This document shows positions 8,311-15,950 of a stretch of DNA of 43,364 nucleotides, one piece after another. The first letter of the stretch is position 1; every line of letters begins with the position of its first letter. A program made the translations under genes and the position numbers. Under the pieces are notes generated by a model. That model was given only the letters and a program-made list of their open reading frames with translations. It searched no databases and was not told the DNA's origin. The DNA is taken from positions 1 to 43,364 of the forward strand of contig NZ_JVKV01000069.1 in the NCBI RefSeq assembly GCF_001072375.1. Direction: 5' to 3'. The DNA comes from Streptococcus pseudopneumoniae. GTDB lineage: Bacteria; Bacillota; Bacilli; Lactobacillales; Streptococcaceae.

Positions 8311-8721
8311 TTATAAATCTTTTTGATAATAATGCCTTTGTCCAGTACAGGGGTAGTCTTTTAAGGTAAAGACTTCCTGGTAACCATGTTTCTGATAGAA
8401 GGCTGGCGCTTGAAACTGATACGTATTCACAAAAACGTAGCGACAGTTTCTCTTCTTAGCTTCACTCTCTACTTGCTGCAATAGTTGGGAACCAATTCCT
8501 TGTCCTCGCAATTCTTCTTTCACAAATAAATACTCGATTTCTAGCCAATTTCCAAAGGTCTCTGCTACTAAACCAGCCTGGAGTTGACCATGTTCATCTT
8601 CGATATACAGATTAAGTGGCTCACTTTCAGCTGCTTCTCTCTTAGAACGATTATAAGAGCGAATCAAATTCCCTATTTCCTGTGCTTTCTGAGACTCTGT
8701 ATTCTCCAATCTAATGTGCAT
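8311..8721 (-). CDS. GNAT family N-acetyltransferase
   Basis: A 136-residue single-domain acetyltransferase. Motif A 'LFVKEELRGQGIGSQLLQQV' gives the Q-x-x-G-x-G acetyl-CoA loop, and 'QAPAFYQKHGYQEVF' is motif B. I chose the ATG opening 'MHIRLENTESQ' because GGAGGAGG lies the right distance upstream; a start five codons earlier falls within that site. The gene follows the HAD gene on the other side of a short gap and may be independent. The acceptor substrate is unknown. Confidence 0.85.
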   Translation of the reverse strand: MHIRLENTESQKAQEIGNLIRSYNRSKREAAESEPLNLYIEDEHGQLQAGLVAETFGNWLEIEYLFVKEELRGQGIGSQLLQQVESEAKKRNCRYVFVNTYQFQAPAFYQKHGYQEVFTLKDYPCTGQRHYYQKDL

Positions 8722-8783
8722 CAAAACCTCCTCCAAGACACTTACGCCTTGATTATATTCCTATTTTGAAGAACTGTCAAACT

Positions 8784-8812
8784 AAAAAAACTCACCAACC
8801 TGAGTTGATGAG
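8784..8812 (-). terminator. Terminator of the amino-acid permease gene
   Basis: Minus strand: CTCATCAAC, a four-base loop, GTTGGTGAG, then seven T. Confidence 0.9.
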
Positions 8813-8820
8813 CTTCTGAC

Positions 8821-10194
8821 TTATTTTCTAAACTTCCATTGGCTGTATATACCAAATGCAACAATCCAGATTGCTGAACCTCTAGCTCCCATTACAGTTG
8901 ACTCTTGTAAGAAGAGTGTTCCAAATACAAAGATAAAGAAGAGCATAGTCAGAGGATTTAGCAAGCGATATTGAGGCATGAGATAGCCATCTGCCATAAA
9001 GTCTTTAGACTTACGATATTTGAGATGGGCTACCATGATCAAGATGTAGATTGCGATGTAAACACCTGATGAAGAAGCTGTAATCAAAGCAAAGGCATCT
9101 GATACTCCTGGAAGGACATTGATGAAGGCTGCAAAACCAATCAATACGGCAGAAGCAATGATAGCATTCTGAGGAACGTTGTGACGTGAGAGTGTATCTG
9201 CCTTAATAGCTTTCAAGAAATGATTTGGTGAATCATGGGCAATTTGGTACAAGTGACGACCTGTTGAGTAAAGGGTTGAATTCAAGGCTGATGCAGCTGA
9301 AGTCAATACAACAAAGTTAATTAAAGCTGCCGCCCACTTAAGACCAACAAGTTCAAATACCGTTACAAATGGTGAATCTGCTGCAGAAAGCTCACGCCAA
9401 GGAATAATAGACATGATGGCTAAAAGAGCTCCACCATAGAAAAAGATAATTCGCAAAGGAATTTCCTTAACAGCCTTAGGCAAGACTTTTCTTGGATCCT
9501 TGGTTTCAGATGTGGTAACACCGATAAATTCAATCATTAAGTAAGCAAAGAAAACCATCTGGAAGGCCATGACAAAGTTCATAACTCCATTTGGGAAAAG
9601 TGAGAAGTGTTCACTAATATTGGCAAGACTTGCTGAACCATAAGGCGTTTCAAAGCCAGTCAAAACTAGAAAGACACCTGTCGCAATCATGGCAAGAATG
9701 GCCAGGATTTTGATCATAGCAAACCAAAATTCTACTTCACCAAAAATTTTAACGGCAATCAAGTTCACCAAGCCGAGTATTGTCAGAAATACAACCTGAA
9801 TCAACCAAGATGGCCAGGAGGGAAACCAAAACTGAACATAGTGAGCAATAGCTGTAATCTCAGCCATACCAATAAAGACTACTGAGAGCCAGTAAGACCA
9901 GACTGAGAAGTAACCCCAACCCTGACCTAGATAACGAGTAATAAAGTTGATAAAGGTATGCTGCTCTGGGTCTTGGTACAACATTTCCCCGATAGCACGC
10001 ATCATAAGATACATAAAGCCACCCGTAATCATATAGACCAAGACGATTGACGGACCTGTCAAACTAATGGAACGTCCAGCTCCTAGAAATAGTCCCGTTC
10101 CAATCGTTCCTGCAATGGCCATAACCTGAACATGGCGATTGGTTAACCCACGTTCCATTTTATTTTTCTTTTTGTGCTTATTTTCTGAATTCAT
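8821..10194 (-). CDS. Amino-acid permease, APC superfamily (AAT family)
   Basis: A 457-residue, twelve-helix inner-membrane transporter. The first helix 'HVQVMAIAGTIGTGLFLGAG' has the GTIGTGLF substrate-binding motif of the amino acid transporter family, and 'GVTTSETKDPRKVLPKAV' is the conserved cytoplasmic loop after helix 6. It most resembles proton symporters for neutral amino acids such as CycA/AapA (Ala, Gly, Ser, D-Ala), but sequence alone does not fix the substrate. It lies downstream of greA, separated by a strong hairpin, and ends in its own terminator. Confidence 0.88.
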   Translation of the reverse strand: MNSENKHKKKNKMERGLTNRHVQVMAIAGTIGTGLFLGAGRSISLTGPSIVLVYMITGGFMYLMMRAIGEMLYQDPEQHTFINFITRYLGQGWGYFSVWSYWLSVVFIGMAEITAIAHYVQFWFPSWPSWLIQVVFLTILGLVNLIAVKIFGEVEFWFAMIKILAILAMIATGVFLVLTGFETPYGSASLANISEHFSLFPNGVMNFVMAFQMVFFAYLMIEFIGVTTSETKDPRKVLPKAVKEIPLRIIFFYGGALLAIMSIIPWRELSAADSPFVTVFELVGLKWAAALINFVVLTSAASALNSTLYSTGRHLYQIAHDSPNHFLKAIKADTLSRHNVPQNAIIASAVLIGFAAFINVLPGVSDAFALITASSSGVYIAIYILIMVAHLKYRKSKDFMADGYLMPQYRLLNPLTMLFFIFVFGTLFLQESTVMGARGSAIWIVAFGIYSQWKFRK

Positions 10195-10222
10195 ATAGTC
10201 TCCTCTAGTTTTTAGAATTAAG

Positions 10223-10268
10223 AAAAGGAGTGATAGGAAGCGCTTTCCCTATATCTACTCCTTCTTTT
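10223..10268 (-). terminator. Terminator downstream of greA
   Basis: Minus strand: a long imperfect stem (AAGGAGT..ATAGGGAAAG with CTTCCTAT..ACTCCTT) followed by TTCTTAATT. It lies 9 bases past the greA stop codon. Confidence 0.75.
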
Positions 10269-10276
10269 CATTCCTA

Positions 10277-10759
10277 CTAAACTGTTTTTTCTACTTTTAA
10301 GATTTTAACATCATAGCTTCCTACAGGTGTTTCAATCGTAGCAGTATCACCTGTTTTCTTACCAATCAAGGCTTGCCCAATTGGGCTTTCATTTGATACT
10401 TTACCTGCAAAGGCATCTGCACCCGCTGATCCCACGATGATATATACTTCTTCGTCGTCTTCACCAATTTCTTGGATAGTGACTGTTTTCCCGATAGCAA
10501 CTTCATCTTGAGCAACTGCATCGCTATTGACAATCTCAGCATAACGGATTTTTGTTTCCAAGCTAGAGATTTGTCCTTCAACGAAGGCTTGCTCGTCCTT
10601 AGCTGCTTCATACTCACTATTTTCTGACAAGTCACCGTATGAACGCGCAATCTTGATGCGTTCTACAACTTCTGGACGACGAACTAGTTTCAACTCTTCT
10701 AATTCTTTTTCGAGTTTTTCCTTTTCTTCAAGGGTCATTGGATATGTTTTTTCTGCCAT
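10277..10759 (-). CDS. greA: Transcription elongation factor GreA
   Basis: GreA enters the secondary channel of RNA polymerase and stimulates cleavage of backtracked transcripts. The 160-residue protein has the N-terminal coiled coil (about 1-75, including '[20 protein letters not shown]' with the acidic DLSENSEYE tip) and the C-terminal FKBP-like domain with '[16 protein letters not shown]'. The start is the ATG of MAEKTYPMT, giving the usual length; a TTG nine bases earlier is in frame but unlikely. The ribosome-binding site is weak. The gene has a long leader of about 150 nt with a perfect 12-bp hairpin, and an extended -10 promoter. Confidence 0.96.
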   Translation of the reverse strand: MAEKTYPMTLEEKEKLEKELEELKLVRRPEVVERIKIARSYGDLSENSEYEAAKDEQAFVEGQISSLETKIRYAEIVNSDAVAQDEVAIGKTVTIQEIGEDDEEVYIIVGSAGADAFAGKVSNESPIGQALIGKKTGDTATIETPVGSYDVKILKVEKTV

Positions 10760-11050
10760 TTTTCTCAACTTTCTTTTGATTAAATTTAAATTTCTTTAGG
10801 TAGTAAAGCAAAATTATGTGGTAAACCACATAATTTTACAATGAAGACAAAGTCTTTTAAAAGCTTTCCTTAAATGATTTTGGTCAGTATCGACCTTTTA
10901 AAATCTGTGCCTAAACCTTATGATTCTATCACTTCTAGACTCAGGTTCAAATAAGAGGTAGAATTTACTTTCGCAATTTCCGAACGCCTAAAACTTATAG
11001 ATTTCAGGCGTTTCTAATCATAGCGGAAAGACTGGTGTGACTTGCTACTC
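10760..11050 (-). promoter_or_regulatory. Long leader and promoter region of greA, no gene
   Basis: The stretch between greA and the mltG terminator holds no convincing reading frame. On the minus strand it has a promoter (10923-10950), then a leader of roughly 155 nt with an AAGCTTTTAAAAGACTT near-palindrome and a perfect hairpin AAAATTATGTGG-TAAA-CCACATAATTTT (10810-10837) about 50 nt before the start codon. Further upstream an inverted repeat (AACGCCT/AGGCGTT, 10984-11012) lies before the promoter. Confidence 0.6.
10923..10950 (-). promoter_or_regulatory. Promoter of greA
   Basis: Minus strand: TTGAAC, 16 bases, TAGAAT, with TGATAGAAT as an extended -10. Confidence 0.75.
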
Positions 11051-11077
11051 CTGTAAAAAGAAGAGACTCTCTTCTTT
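11051..11077 (-). terminator. Terminator of mltG
   Basis: Minus strand: AAAGAAGAGA and TCTCTTCTTT form a tight hairpin followed by TTTAC. It lies about 35 bases past the mltG stop. Confidence 0.75.
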
Positions 11078-11110
11078 GTACGGATTTAATAGCAAATCTT
11101 GTTCTAAGAG

Positions 11111-12853
11111 TTAGTTTGAACTACTTGATTGTGTCAGTTTACTGTTGACATGCTCTGCAACGTTTCGATCATGTTCTTCTCGTGTCGTTGCAAAGTAAAC
11201 CTTGCCATCTTGTACGTTGGCTACAAAGTAGAGATTGTCACTCTTAGTTTGATTGATACTTGCTTCAATTGCATCCAGACTTGGACTGTCTACTGGGCCA
11301 GGCATCAAGCCAAGGTTTGTATAAACATTATAAGGTGAATTGATTGTTGTATCAATTGCTGCATCATCTGCCAAGCTAATATTTTGTCCTAGCTTACCTT
11401 CTGCATAGAGAATAGCAATATTACTCTGAAGTGGCATACCAAGGTTCAAACGATTATAGAAAACTCCAGCGATCAGTTTGCGATCGTCAGTTTTCAACCC
11501 TTCTTTTTCCACAAGTGATGCAATGGTGAGGAGTTCATTCACTGTCAAGTTCTTTTCTTTGATTGCAGTATAATGCCCTGACAAGTTTTTGTCCATAGCT
11601 GCCACCATTTCATCAATCAAGCTTTCAATAGTCGTGCTTTCTTTGATAGCATAAGTTGCTGGGAATAAGTATCCTTCTAAACGATAACGAACACCACTTT
11701 CTTTAGTTGGTAGACTTTCGAGAAGGGTTGGGTACTTAGCAACTAATTGAGAGATGAAGGTTTCATCTTGAACTTTTGCCAAGAAGGCATCCGCAGTCAA
11801 GGGTTCTTTAAAGTCTCCTTGAAGCTGACCAACTGTTTGTGCGATTTGATCAAGGGTATAACCTTCAGGAATTGTAAGATTTGCAAGTGCAACTTCTTGA
11901 GGTTGAGGAGTTCCACCCTTTTGCAATTCTTTGATGATATCATCTGTACTCATACTCTTTTGCAAATTGTAGTAACCAGATTTTAAATCAGAATAGTCTT
12001 TATACTTAGCATAAAGGCTAAAGATAAATCCGTGTTTTACCAATCCAGAGTTCTCTAATGTATCACCAATTTGCTGAAGATTAGCTCCTTCTGGAATTTG
12101 AACCGTGACATACTGTTTTGAATTTGCATCAACTGGTTGGAGTGCAGATTCGACATAACGGTAACCAAAGAAACCACCCACACCTAGTAAAATCAATAAA
12201 ACAAATACTGTTACGAAAAATCCTTTCAAGCGTGATTTTTTCTTTTTCTTGATTGGTTTCACTGATTCTTTACGACTTCTTCTAGGACGTTCAGTTCTAG
12301 TTTCAACTGGAACAACTGGTTTTTGACTTGGAGTTTCTTTTGCAAGAACTGTTGGTTTCGGTTGAGGTTCAATATTCTTTCTTGCAGGACTTGGTTTGGC
12401 CTGATTCGTACGATAAGAAACTGGAATCCTTGTCGAAATAGCATTGAACTCTTTCTCTTCTTCCACTGGTTGAGTAGGTTCAAGAGGTTTAACGGGTTCA
12501 GCAGGTTCCGTTGATGATAAAGGTTCTGTTGATGGTAGAGGATCTGGAGCTACAGCTGGTTCTGAAGCAACAGAAGTTCCAACAGAATCATCTTGTAATA
12601 CTGGACGTGGTGGAACTGTTGGTGCATTAGCAAGCAATTCATCCACTAGTGAAACAGAATTGGCCATCAAGTCTTCTACAGAAGGTTCTTCCACTGGTTT
12701 TTCCGCTTCTGAACTATTACTTAAATTTGAAAACAAATCATCGCTGCTACTTTTAGTATTCGCGATGCCGTCTTCTCTTTTTAATCTTTCTAAATCTCTT
12801 AAAATTTGTTCTTTAAAACTTAACTTTTCTTCTTCTCGAGAATTTTCGCTCAA
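11111..12853 (-). CDS. mltG: Endolytic murein transglycosylase MltG
   Basis: MltG cuts nascent glycan strands in the membrane-proximal wall and in streptococci works with the peripheral (elongation) machinery. The 580-residue protein has a long cytoplasmic region rich in Pro, Glu and Ser (1-200), a basic stop (KKKKKSR, 203-208), one membrane helix (about 209-231), a LysM-like module ('YVTVQIPEGANLQQIGDTLE', 248-267) and the YceG catalytic domain with 'LLTIASLVEKEG', where E449 matches the catalytic glutamate. The start is a TTG: GGAGG lies seven bases before it and no ATG nearby fits. It has its own promoter and terminator. The length of the acidic N-terminus varies between strains as I recall. 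Confidence 0.93.
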   Translation of the reverse strand: MSENSREEEKLSFKEQILRDLERLKREDGIANTKSSSDDLFSNLSNSSEAEKPVEEPSVEDLMANSVSLVDELLANAPTVPPRPVLQDDSVGTSVASEPAVAPDPLPSTEPLSSTEPAEPVKPLEPTQPVEEEKEFNAISTRIPVSYRTNQAKPSPARKNIEPQPKPTVLAKETPSQKPVVPVETRTERPRRSRKESVKPIKKKKKSRLKGFFVTVFVLLILLGVGGFFGYRYVESALQPVDANSKQYVTVQIPEGANLQQIGDTLENSGLVKHGFIFSLYAKYKDYSDLKSGYYNLQKSMSTDDIIKELQKGGTPQPQEVALANLTIPEGYTLDQIAQTVGQLQGDFKEPLTADAFLAKVQDETFISQLVAKYPTLLESLPTKESGVRYRLEGYLFPATYAIKESTTIESLIDEMVAAMDKNLSGHYTAIKEKNLTVNELLTIASLVEKEGLKTDDRKLIAGVFYNRLNLGMPLQSNIAILYAEGKLGQNISLADDAAIDTTINSPYNVYTNLGLMPGPVDSPSLDAIEASINQTKSDNLYFVANVQDGKVYFATTREEHDRNVAEHVNSKLTQSSSSN

Positions 12854-12884
12854 AGGTGTTACCTCCTTGTTAATAATCCATAAT

Positions 12885-12913
12885 ATTATATCTTAAAAAC
12901 TAAAGAAAAGCAA
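12885..12913 (-). promoter_or_regulatory. Promoter of mltG
   Basis: Minus strand: TTGCTT, 17 bases, TATAAT, about 30 bases before the TTG start codon. Confidence 0.75.
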
Positions 12914-12934
12914 CCATAGATGCCTTTCTGATGC

Positions 12935-13429
12935 CTAATTCGTGTTTTCCCAGACCATATCATACCATTCTTCCCCAGCAAAAGTCGACTTGGATTTTCC
13001 TTCATTCACAAAACCATGTTTCTCATAATAACCAATAAGATAGTCATGACAGGTCAGATTGATTCCCTCACGCTCATGCTCAAGAGCGATCTCTTTTAAG
13101 GCGGTCAATAATTTTCGTCCGAGACCTAAAGCTTGAGCTTTCTTAGCAATGGATAGACAAGTCACAGAGATATAGCCACCTTTTTGATGGCTATAATCTT
13201 TAATGTCTTCTGTAAAGGACTGGTCTTGTAAATATCGATGAGGGACTACTGGTCCCTCAATATAGCCTAGTATTTCCCCCTCTTTTTCAGCCACTAAAAA
13301 ACTAGTCTTAATTTCCTTCAGATGAGCTTCAAAAACAGGGAGAGGAATGGCTTCTTCAATTGAAAAGTTCTCTAGCTCAATTTCAAAGATACGATCTAAA
13401 TCTGTCAATCTCGCTGGTCTAATAATCAT
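12935..13429 (-). CDS. GNAT family N-acetyltransferase, last gene of the murC operon
   Basis: A 164-residue acetyltransferase. Motif A is 'CLSIAKKAQALGLGRKLLTA' (GLGRKLL loop), followed by 'EREGINLTCHDYLIGYYEKH' with the YYEKHGF motif B. The ATG of MIIRPARL overlaps the previous GNAT stop codon by four bases (ATGA) and its ribosome-binding site (AGGAGG) is made of that gene's last codons, so the two are coupled. The pair resembles arylalkylamine/RimI-like proteins; the substrate is unknown. Being in one transcript with murC may tie them to wall precursor supply, but that is only context. Confidence 0.88.
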   Translation of the reverse strand: MIIRPARLTDLDRIFEIELENFSIEEAIPLPVFEAHLKEIKTSFLVAEKEGEILGYIEGPVVPHRYLQDQSFTEDIKDYSHQKGGYISVTCLSIAKKAQALGLGRKLLTALKEIALEHEREGINLTCHDYLIGYYEKHGFVNEGKSKSTFAGEEWYDMVWENTN

Positions 13430-13941
13430 ATTTCCTCCTGATAATAGGGATTCTGCCAACTCATGAGAAAGGCAACTTCACTGCTCCTTTCTCCATCTAC
13501 GATCCCCTGTTCTACAAATCCATTCATTTCAAAGTAGGCCAGCAACTCGTCCTCACAAAGCAGATAAATACCTGGTCTATCTTGCTGACGGGTAACTTCC
13601 TTCAAAGCTGCTAGCAACAAGGTTCCAAATCCTTGCCTCTGATAATTCGGATGAACAGATAAAGCATCAATAACGAGATTTCTATTACTAATAGCTTCTC
13701 CATCTGCCATCTCTACTATCCATCTACTTACTGAGGATGTAGCAAAATCTGTCGCTAAAATATAAGCAATCACCTGATCATCCAGGCTAGCTAAGAGAAA
13801 CGTACCCGCATGGTTGCGGATACGTTCTTCTATTATTTCTTTATTCATTATTTCTAGGGAGCTTGAAATACTTTCTTGTATCAAGCAAATCTGATCAATA
13901 TCTGATTGCTGAGCTTCCCTGATTTTAATTGGAAATTCCAT
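13426..13941 (-). CDS. GNAT family N-acetyltransferase, murC-linked paralogue
   Basis: A 171-residue acetyltransferase with motif A 'LSVHPNYQRQGFGTLLLAAL' (the QRQGFG loop) and motif B 'LLAYFEMNGFVEQG'. It has the same architecture as the following gene (both have a 'PGIYLLCEDELLAYFE' / 'GINLTCHDYLIGYYE' block), so they look like an old tandem duplication that has diverged strongly. It starts eight bases after the murC stop and overlaps the next gene by four bases. Confidence 0.88.
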   Translation of the reverse strand: MEFPIKIREAQQSDIDQICLIQESISSSLEIMNKEIIEERIRNHAGTFLLASLDDQVIAYILATDFATSSVSRWIVEMADGEAISNRNLVIDALSVHPNYQRQGFGTLLLAALKEVTRQQDRPGIYLLCEDELLAYFEMNGFVEQGIVDGERSSEVAFLMSWQNPYYQEEI

Positions 13942-13949
13942 GATCTTCC

Positions 13950-15284
13950 TTACTGAACATTGCTTGTCAAATTAGACAAGAGACGTTCGAATGAATATTC
14001 ATACGTTTGGATGTCGCCAGCTCCCATGAAAACATAGACAGCATTGTCATGGTCTAGGAGTGGAGAAACATTTTCAACTGTGATAACTTGATGTTTCTTG
14101 TTGATTTTATTGGCAAGGTCTTCTACCTTGACATCACCATGGTCCACCTCACGAGCTGAACCGTAGATTTGTGCGAGGTAAACTGCATCAGCCTGATTCA
14201 AGGCTTGGGCAAAATCGTCCAACAAAGCAATTGTACGAGTAAAGGTATGCGGTTGGAAGATAGCGACGATTTCCTTGCTTGGATATTTTTGACGTGCAGC
14301 ATCTAGAGTTGCAATGATTTCAGTTGGGTGATGCGCAAAGTCATCGATGATAACCGTATCATTGACAATCTTTTCTGTAAAACGACGTTTCACTCCACCA
14401 AAAGTCTTCAAGTGTTCACGCACCAAATTCAAATCAAAGCCAGCAGTATAAAGCAAACCAATCACTGCTGTGGCATTCATGATGTTGTGGCGACCGAAAG
14501 TTGGAATGTGGAATTGGCCCAACTCTTGACCACGGAAGTGAATGGTGAAGGTTGAACCTGTAGTAGAACGAAGTAAATCGCTGGCTACAAAGTCATTGTT
14601 GTCTGCTTCAAAACCGTAATAATAGATTGGGGCATTTGCTGTAATCTTACGCAACTCAGCATCTTCACCATAGACAAACAAACCTTTGGTAATTTGTTTA
14701 GCATAATCATTGAAGGCGTTGAAGACATCTTCCAAGCTTGTGAAATAGTCAGGGTGGTCAAAATCGATGTTCGTAATAATAGAATATTCTGGGTGATATG
14801 GCATGAAATGGCGCTCATACTCGTCTGATTCAAAGACAAAATACTTGGCATTTTCAGAACCACGACCTGTACCATCTCCGATCAAGTAGCTTGTATCAGT
14901 GATGTGTGACAAGACGTGAGAAAGCATACCAGTCGTTGACGTCTTACCGTGTGCACCTGCAACTCCCATACTGATAAAGTCACGCATAAAGCTACCAAGA
15001 AACTCATGGTAACGTTTGTAGCTGATACCATTTTGGTCAGCATAAGCAATTTCAACATTGTTATCTGGACGGAAGGCATTACCAGCGATAATTTCTAAAT
15101 CGCCTTGAAGATTTTTTTCATCAAAAGGTAAAATTGTAATTCCTGCTTGCTCTAGTCCACGTTGTGTAAAGTAGTACTTTTCAACGTCAGAACCTTGCAC
15201 CTTGTGCCCCATTTGATGCAACATCAACGCCAAGGCACTCATACCTGATCCTTTGATTCCGATAAAATGATAGGTTTTTCCCAT
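13950..15284 (-). CDS. murC: UDP-N-acetylmuramate--L-alanine ligase
   Basis: MurC adds L-Ala to UDP-MurNAc, the first peptide step of cytoplasmic peptidoglycan synthesis. The 444-residue protein has the N-terminal dinucleotide-like UDP-binding domain '[16 protein letters not shown]', the ATP P-loop '[14 protein letters not shown]' (G113-K114-T115), and a C-terminal domain with '[16 protein letters not shown]', all normal for MurC. It lies 11 bases after an unknown charged protein and 8 bases before two GNAT genes, in one operon driven from 15942. Confidence 0.96.
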   Translation of the reverse strand: MGKTYHFIGIKGSGMSALALMLHQMGHKVQGSDVEKYYFTQRGLEQAGITILPFDEKNLQGDLEIIAGNAFRPDNNVEIAYADQNGISYKRYHEFLGSFMRDFISMGVAGAHGKTSTTGMLSHVLSHITDTSYLIGDGTGRGSENAKYFVFESDEYERHFMPYHPEYSIITNIDFDHPDYFTSLEDVFNAFNDYAKQITKGLFVYGEDAELRKITANAPIYYYGFEADNNDFVASDLLRSTTGSTFTIHFRGQELGQFHIPTFGRHNIMNATAVIGLLYTAGFDLNLVREHLKTFGGVKRRFTEKIVNDTVIIDDFAHHPTEIIATLDAARQKYPSKEIVAIFQPHTFTRTIALLDDFAQALNQADAVYLAQIYGSAREVDHGDVKVEDLANKINKKHQVITVENVSPLLDHDNAVYVFMGAGDIQTYEYSFERLLSNLTSNVQ

Positions 15285-15295
15285 TTTCTTCCCCT

Positions 15296-15892
15296 CTATT
15301 CGCTCATTCTAGTCAAGTTAAGCTCTTGGGCCACTTGACGTTCTTGTTCTTTTTGTTTACTTTTTTTGTTATAAATTTGACTTTTCTTTAAAAAGTCATA
15401 ATTGTTTTTCTTGGAACGACTTGTTTCACCGTCTGAAATTGGATGTTCCACTTGAGAAACTGTTTCTGCCAGAATATAGTGAGTTTGGCTCAAATTCTTA
15501 CTGTATTTAGCAAATTCTCCTGGATTTTCTTTTTGAAAAGGTGCTGTCGGTTGATTTTCTGGACGCACACGGCTTGGCTTCGGTTGACGTCTCGTATGAC
15601 TCACATCCTGAGTCAAATATCGAGCCGAGCGCTTCTTTTTCAAATCCGCGCGCGCTTCTTCACGCGCTAATTCAGCATAGGATTTTTCTTTTTTTTCAAT
15701 CGGTTTTACAAGAGGCTTGGCTTCCTCTTGCTTTTTGTCTTCAGTGATTGGAGACCATTCCAAGTAGTTTTTGTCTTGGTAATCACCTTTTATATTACTG
15801 ATGAAATCAGACTCATCGTAGAGATTCATAACTGGCATTTCTGTCAACATGACTTCATCATCTGCCACTATTGGAAATCGTTTTTGTGTCAT
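15296..15892 (-). CDS. Hypothetical charged protein, first gene of the murC operon
   Basis: I do not recognise this 198-residue protein. It is strongly charged, with many Lys, Glu, Arg and Gln, a basic stretch (about 84-112, including '[11 protein letters not shown]'), little hydrophobic core, no membrane helix and no signal peptide. This suggests a largely unfolded cytoplasmic or RNA/membrane-surface protein. AAAGGAAAT lies before the ATG and a strong promoter 23 bases further up. It is the first gene of the transcript that continues into murC. As I recall, S. pneumoniae carries a similar gene beside murC. Confidence 0.8.
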   Translation of the reverse strand: MTQKRFPIVADDEVMLTEMPVMNLYDESDFISNIKGDYQDKNYLEWSPITEDKKQEEAKPLVKPIEKKEKSYAELAREEARADLKKKRSARYLTQDVSHTRRQPKPSRVRPENQPTAPFQKENPGEFAKYSKNLSQTHYILAETVSQVEHPISDGETSRSKKNNYDFLKKSQIYNKKSKQKEQERQVAQELNLTRMSE

Positions 15893-15914
15893 ATTTATTT
15901 CCTTTCAATACTCC

Positions 15915-15942
15915 ATTATAGCGTAATGTCTTGATTTTTCAA
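15915..15942 (-). promoter_or_regulatory. Promoter of the murC operon
   Basis: Minus strand: TTGAAA, 16 bases, TATAAT, placed in the 58-base gap after the SNF2 stop codon. Confidence 0.85.
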
Positions 15943-15950
15943 GTATCGGC

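Noticed and set aside
10236..10250. GGAAGCGCTTTCC resembles a cre half-site for CcpA near the permease gene.
   Set aside because: It is the loop and upper stem of the greA terminator and only partly fits the cre consensus.
12360..12700. Repeated EP/STEP-like segments in the MltG N-terminus as a frameshift or pseudogene signal.
   Set aside because: Low-complexity acidic Pro/Glu/Ser tails are normal for streptococcal MltG, and the frame is intact to the catalytic domain.
15541..15747. Several open frames on the plus strand opposite the charged protein gene and murC.
   Set aside because: They are antisense to genes with clear families, promoters and ribosome-binding sites and show no recognisable protein features.
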